Positions 14,686 to 18,350 of a DNA stretch of 18,350 nt are shown piece by piece (the stretch's first letter is position 1; each line of letters begins with the position of its first letter). Below the pieces are notes generated by a model. It ran no database searches. It was not told the DNA's origin and saw only the letters and a program-made list of their open reading frames with translations. A program made the position numbers and the translations under genes. The DNA comes from an uncultured Bacteroidales bacterium (lineage in GTDB: Bacteria > Bacteroidota > Bacteroidia > Bacteroidales > P3). The DNA is taken from the NCBI GenBank assembly GCA_947174375.1, contig CAMWIS010000017.1, forward strand, positions 1 through 18,350, written 5' to 3'.

Positions 14686-17600
14686 ATGGCAAAAGAAAAG
14701 AAATTCATGACATGTGACGGGAATGAAGCCGCGGCGCACGTCGCTTCTATGTTCAGCGAAGTGGCGGCTATCTATCCCATCACGCCGTCTTCGCCCATGG
14801 CGGAGCATATCGACGATTGGGCGGCGGCCGGTCGTGTGAATATGTTCGGCGACAAAGTCCGCGTATTGGAAATGCAGTCCGAAGCGGGTGCGGCCGGTGC
14901 CGTACACGGTTCGTTGCAGGCCGGTGCGTTGACCACGACCTACACCGCCTCGCAGGGCTTGTTGTTGATGATCCCGAATATGTACAAAATCGCGGGTGAA
15001 TTGCTGCCCGGCGTATTCCATGTAACGGCGCGTACGATTGCCGCCCATGCGCTCTCCATCTTCGGCGACCACTCCGATATCTACGCCACGCGTCAGACCG
15101 GTTTCGCGTTCCTCGCGTCGGCTTCGGTGCAGGAAGTCATGGACTTGGCCGGCGTAGCCCACTTGGCCGCCATCAAGGGCCGTGTGCCGTTCTGCCATTT
15201 CTTCGACGGTTTCCGTACCTCGCACGAAATCCAGAAAATCGAAGCCATCGATATGGAAGACCTCAAAGGTCTTGTCGATATGAAAGCCCTGCAAGGCTTC
15301 CGCGACCGTGCGCTCAATCCCGAACATCCGGTTACGAAGGGCACGGCGCAGAACCCCGACGTATTCTTCCAGGCGCGTGAAGCCTGCAACCCGTATTACG
15401 ATGCCATTCCCGACATCGTGAACGACTACATGAAGGAAATCACGAAGATTACGGGCCGTGAATACAAGCCTTTCACGTACTACGGTGCGCCCGATGCCGA
15501 AAACATCGTCATCGCGATGGGTTCCGTTACCGAAACCTTGCGCGAGACCGTCGATTACCTGCGCGCCAAAGGCGAAAAGGTCGGCGTTATTTCGGTTCAC
15601 CTCTACCGTCCGTTCTCGCCCAAATACCTGTTGGACGTGATGCCCAAGAGCGTAAAGCGCCTCTGCGTGCTCGACCGCACGAAAGAACCCGGCGCCACGG
15701 GCGACCCGCTCTATCTCGACGTGGTTGAGGTGATGAGCCACTGCGACAACCGTCCGCTCATCGTCGGCGGCCGCTACGGCTTGAGCTCCAAGGACACGAC
15801 GCCGGCGCAGATGGTGTCGGTGTTCGAAAACCTCAAGGCCAAGGAACCGAAGAACCAGTTTACGGTCGGCATCGTGGACGACGTTACGTTCCGTTCGTTG
15901 CCCGTACTGCCCGAAATCGACATCGCGCCGGAAGGCACGTTCGCGGCCAAGTTCTATGGCCTGGGCGCCGACGGTACCGTAGGTGCCAACAAGAACTCGA
16001 TCAAGATTATCGGTAATACGACCGAAAAATACTGCCAGGCTTATTTCGCTTACGACAGCAAGAAATCCGGCGGTTTCACGTGCTCGCACCTGCGTTTCGG
16101 CGACCGTCTGATCCGTGCGCCTTACCTCGTTACGACGCCCGACTTCGTGGCCTGCCACGTGGCTTCCTACATCTTCAAATACCCGGTATTGCGCGGTTTG
16201 AAGAAAGGCGGCACCTTCCTGTTGAACTCGTGGTGGGACGTTGAGGAAACGAAGCGTCAGCTGCCGAACGAGATGAAACGCTTTATGGCCGAAAACGACA
16301 TCAAGTTCTACATCATCAACGCCACGCGCATCGCCGAGGAAATCGGTTTGGGCAACCGCACGAACACGATCCTGCAATCGGCCTTCTTCAAGATTTCCGG
16401 CGTTATTCCTTACGAACTCGCCGTTAAGGAAATGAAGAAAGCCATCGACAAGTCCTACGGCAAGAAGGGCGAAAACATCGTCAAGATGAACTACGCCGCC
16501 GTTGACCGTGGCGCCGAATACGAACAGGTGGAAATCGCCGCCGAATGGAAGAACCTGCCCGCCGACGACAAGATGGGCAACCACGGTGGTGACCGTCCCG
16601 AATTCATCGCGAAGGTGGTGGATATGATCAACGACCAAAAGGGTGACGACCTGCCCGTAAGCGCGTTCCGTGGCCGTGAAGACGGTACGTTCCCCTGCGG
16701 TACGTCCAAATACGAAAAACGCGGTATCGCTTCGCACGTGCCGGCTTGGGACGCCACGAAGTGTATCCAGTGTAACCAGTGCTCCTACGTCTGCCCGCAC
16801 GCCGCCATCCGTCCGTTCGTCATGGATGCGGCCGAAGTCGCGGCTCTGCCCGCCGGCACGCCGACGGCCAAGGCCAACGGCAAGGAATTCGAAGGGATGC
16901 AGTTCCGTATGCAGGTCAGCGTTTTGGATTGTACGGGTTGCGGCAACTGCGCCGACATCTGCCCGGCCAAGGAAAAGGCCCTGACGATGCAGCCGTTGCT
17001 CGACCAGATGGTCGAAGCCGACCGTTGGGAACACATGGTCAAGAACGTAAAATCGAAAGCCCACCTCGTGGACGTAACCAAGAGCGTCAAGAACAGCCAG
17101 TTCGCGCAGCCGTTGTTCGAATTCTCCGGCGCGTGCGGCGGTTGCGGTGAAACCCCGTATATCAAGCTCATCACGCAGCTGTTCGGCGACCGCATGATGG
17201 TGGCCAACGCCACGGGTTGCTCGTCCATCTACGGCGGTTCCTGCCCCTCCATGCCTTATACCTGCAACGAGAACGGCTTGGGACCGGCGTGGGCCAACTC
17301 CCTGTTTGAAGACAACGCCGAATTCGGTTTGGGTATGGCCACGGGCGTGCGCAAGATGCGCGACCGTATCGCCCAAACGATGCAGGAAGCCATGGCCGAC
17401 GCCAATACGCCGGCCGATTTGAAGGCCCTGTTCCAGTCGTGGCTCGACAACCGTGAAGACGGCGAAAAGACGAAGGAAATCGCGGCCACGCTGAAACCGA
17501 TTTTGGCCAAGAACGCCGACAAATGCCCGCATTGCGCCAAGCTGCACGCTTTGGAACAATACCTGATCAAGAAGTCGCAGTGGATATTCGGCGGCGACGG

Positions 17601-18234
17601 TTGGGGCTACGATATCGGCTACGGCGGTTTGGACCACGTGCTGGCTTCGGGCGAAGACGTCAACGTTTTGGTGGTGGATACCGAAGTGTACTCCAACACC
17701 GGCGGTCAGGCCTCCAAGTCCACGCCGCTCGGCGCCATCGCCAAGTTCGCGGCGGCCGGCAAGCGCATCCGCAAGAAGGATTTGGGCGCCATTGCCATGA
17801 CCTACGGCTATGTCTATGTAGCGCAGGTGGCCATGGGCAGCGACCAGAACCAATACCTCAAAGCCTTGAAGGAAGCCGAAGCCTACCACGGACCTTCGTT
17901 GATTATCGCCTATGCGCCCTGTATCAACCACGGCTTGAAGGCCGGTATGGGCAAGACGCAGAACGAGGCCAAGCGCGCCGTAGAATGCGGCTATTGGCAT
18001 CTGTGGCGTTTCAACCCGGCTTTGGAAGCCGAAGGCAAAAATCCGTTCTCGTTGGATAGCAAGGAGCCGGATTGGAGCAAGTTCGAGGCTTTCATCGACG
18101 GCGAAGTCCGCTACAACTCGCTCAAGAAGATGTTCCCGGCCGAAGCCGAAGAACTCTTCAAGGCCGCTCAGGAAAACGCGCTGTGGCGTTACAAACAGTA
18201 CCGCCGCTTCGCCTCCATGGATTGGGGCTTGTAA
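14686..18234 (+). CDS. nifJ: Pyruvate:ferredoxin (flavodoxin) oxidoreductase, single-chain
   Basis: This enzyme oxidatively decarboxylates pyruvate to acetyl-CoA and CO2, passing electrons to ferredoxin, and is central to anaerobic metabolism. At 1182 residues it has the full single-chain layout. Domain I has the pyruvate site motif YPITPSSPMAEH near residue 27, followed by domain II and the gamma domain (about 420-630). A two-[4Fe-4S] ferredoxin insert carries CxxCxxCxxxC at C693-C703 and C749-C759. The C-terminal thiamine diphosphate domain holds the proximal cluster cysteines C817, C820, C845 and C1079, and the cofactor motif GDGWGYDIGYGG with DTEVYSNTGG. All key residues are present. The gap from gpsA is short, AT-rich and has no TAnnTTTG, so read-through from the peptidase-gpsA transcript or an unrecognised promoter must serve. 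A strong terminator follows. Confidence 0.97.
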   Translation: MAKEKKFMTCDGNEAAAHVASMFSEVAAIYPITPSSPMAEHIDDWAAAGRVNMFGDKVRVLEMQSEAGAAGAVHGSLQAGALTTTYTASQGLLLMIPNMYKIAGELLPGVFHVTARTIAAHALSIFGDHSDIYATRQTGFAFLASASVQEVMDLAGVAHLAAIKGRVPFCHFFDGFRTSHEIQKIEAIDMEDLKGLVDMKALQGFRDRALNPEHPVTKGTAQNPDVFFQAREACNPYYDAIPDIVNDYMKEITKITGREYKPFTYYGAPDAENIVIAMGSVTETLRETVDYLRAKGEKVGVISVHLYRPFSPKYLLDVMPKSVKRLCVLDRTKEPGATGDPLYLDVVEVMSHCDNRPLIVGGRYGLSSKDTTPAQMVSVFENLKAKEPKNQFTVGIVDDVTFRSLPVLPEIDIAPEGTFAAKFYGLGADGTVGANKNSIKIIGNTTEKYCQAYFAYDSKKSGGFTCSHLRFGDRLIRAPYLVTTPDFVACHVASYIFKYPVLRGLKKGGTFLLNSWWDVEETKRQLPNEMKRFMAENDIKFYIINATRIAEEIGLGNRTNTILQSAFFKISGVIPYELAVKEMKKAIDKSYGKKGENIVKMNYAAVDRGAEYEQVEIAAEWKNLPADDKMGNHGGDRPEFIAKVVDMINDQKGDDLPVSAFRGREDGTFPCGTSKYEKRGIASHVPAWDATKCIQCNQCSYVCPHAAIRPFVMDAAEVAALPAGTPTAKANGKEFEGMQFRMQVSVLDCTGCGNCADICPAKEKALTMQPLLDQMVEADRWEHMVKNVKSKAHLVDVTKSVKNSQFAQPLFEFSGACGGCGETPYIKLITQLFGDRMMVANATGCSSIYGGSCPSMPYTCNENGLGPAWANSLFEDNAEFGLGMATGVRKMRDRIAQTMQEAMADANTPADLKALFQSWLDNREDGEKTKEIAATLKPILAKNADKCPHCAKLHALEQYLIKKSQWIFGGDGWGYDIGYGGLDHVLASGEDVNVLVVDTEVYSNTGGQASKSTPLGAIAKFAAAGKRIRKKDLGAIAMTYGYVYVAQVAMGSDQNQYLKALKEAEAYHGPSLIIAYAPCINHGLKAGMGKTQNEAKRAVECGYWHLWRFNPALEAEGKNPFSLDSKEPDWSKFEAFIDGEVRYNSLKKMFPAEAEELFKAAQENALWRYKQYRRFASMDWGL

Positions 18235-18254
18235 GCGTTTGTCCGCATGAACCG

Positions 18255-18282
18255 AAAAGGGCGTCCGTCAGGGCGCCCTTTT
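18255..18282 (+). terminator. Intrinsic terminator after nifJ (possibly bidirectional)
   Basis: AAAAGGGCG at 18255-18263 pairs perfectly with CGCCCTTTT at 18274-18282 around a 10-base loop. The T-run continues to 18284, so this is a good rho-independent terminator for nifJ. On the opposite strand the same stem ends in TTTT, so it may also end the convergent - strand gene whose stop is at 18283-18285. Confidence 0.85.
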
Positions 18283-18350
18283 TTATTTGTTTTCTATGAG
18301 CCGTTCGAGCGCGTCCAACGCATCGGCTTCGGGGATGCCCTGCTCCACGA
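18283..18350 (-). CDS. 3' end of a convergent gene (partial, product unknown)
   Basis: On the - strand, from the window edge to a TAA at 18285-18283, the frame reads VEQGIPEADALDALERLIENK. Third codon positions are almost all G or C until the last codons, as in the other genes here, and the frame ends neatly beside the terminator. It looks like a helical, Leu/Glu-rich C-terminus. Twenty-odd residues are too few to name the protein. Confidence 0.65.
   Translation of the reverse strand, partial: VEQGIPEADALDALERLIENK

Noticed and set aside
14665..18000. An open frame of 1111 codons on the - strand opposite nifJ
   Set aside because: nifJ on the + strand is complete with every catalytic and cluster motif. 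The reverse frame is free of stops because the strong G/C third-position bias and avoidance of certain codons remove antisense stops. Its translation is Arg/Val/His-rich with no recognisable domain.
1..18350. CRISPR arrays, insertion sequences, tRNA or rRNA genes, phage or defence systems
   Set aside because: I looked for evenly spaced repeats, terminal inverted repeats, transposase-like frames and RNA-gene sequences and saw none. Genes are packed end to end, and the largest non-coding gap is about 107 bases (516-622).

Overview
The window looks like chromosomal DNA from a G+C-rich member of the Bacteroidota, most likely order Bacteroidales. Three things point there. Genes for type IX secretion (a PorP/SprF-type outer-membrane protein and a GldJ-type lipoprotein) lie together. 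Five genes or operons are preceded by the Bacteroidota -7 promoter element TAnnTTTG. Metabolism includes a single-chain pyruvate:ferredoxin oxidoreductase, which fits an anaerobe. An Alistipes/Rikenellaceae-like origin would suit the base composition, but that is a guess, not something the sequence proves. Coding density is very high: no gene-free stretch exceeds about 110 bases, and I see no rRNA, tRNA, CRISPR array, insertion sequence or phage gene.

Layout. Bases 1-7122 are read on the + strand: the last codons of an upstream gene, ispF (isoprenoid precursor synthesis), a PorP/SprF-type protein, a GldJ-type lipoprotein, a U32-family protein (RlhA/YdcP type) and a large Ig-like lipoprotein whose start overlaps the U32 stop. 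Bases 7128-10950 are read on the - strand: a small lipoprotein, mrdA (PBP2) and rodA, tightly packed as one operon for cell elongation. Bases 10972-18234 are again +: a LuxE/PaaK-like acyl-adenylating protein, an M49 (dipeptidyl peptidase III-like) lipoprotein, gpsA (glycerol-3-phosphate dehydrogenase) and nifJ. nifJ ends at a strong intrinsic terminator that also separates it from a convergent - strand gene cut off by the window edge.

How the genes fit together. The left third is largely cell-envelope and secretion work (T9SS parts and a surface lipoprotein) with ispF and an RNA-modification-type U32 protein interspersed. The middle is the peptidoglycan elongation pair PBP2-RodA with an unknown lipoprotein as its first gene. 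The right third is mainly metabolism: phospholipid precursor supply (gpsA) and pyruvate oxidation (nifJ). Four predicted lipoproteins lie in 18 kb.

I found no clear new defence or mobile system. The items most worth a second look are the back-to-back overlapping promoters at 10939-10965, the lipoprotein attached to mrdA-rodA, the HExxH-type M49 lipoprotein, the acidic repeat region and EF-like loops of the surface lipoproteins, and the T9SS gene neighbourhood running off the left edge.
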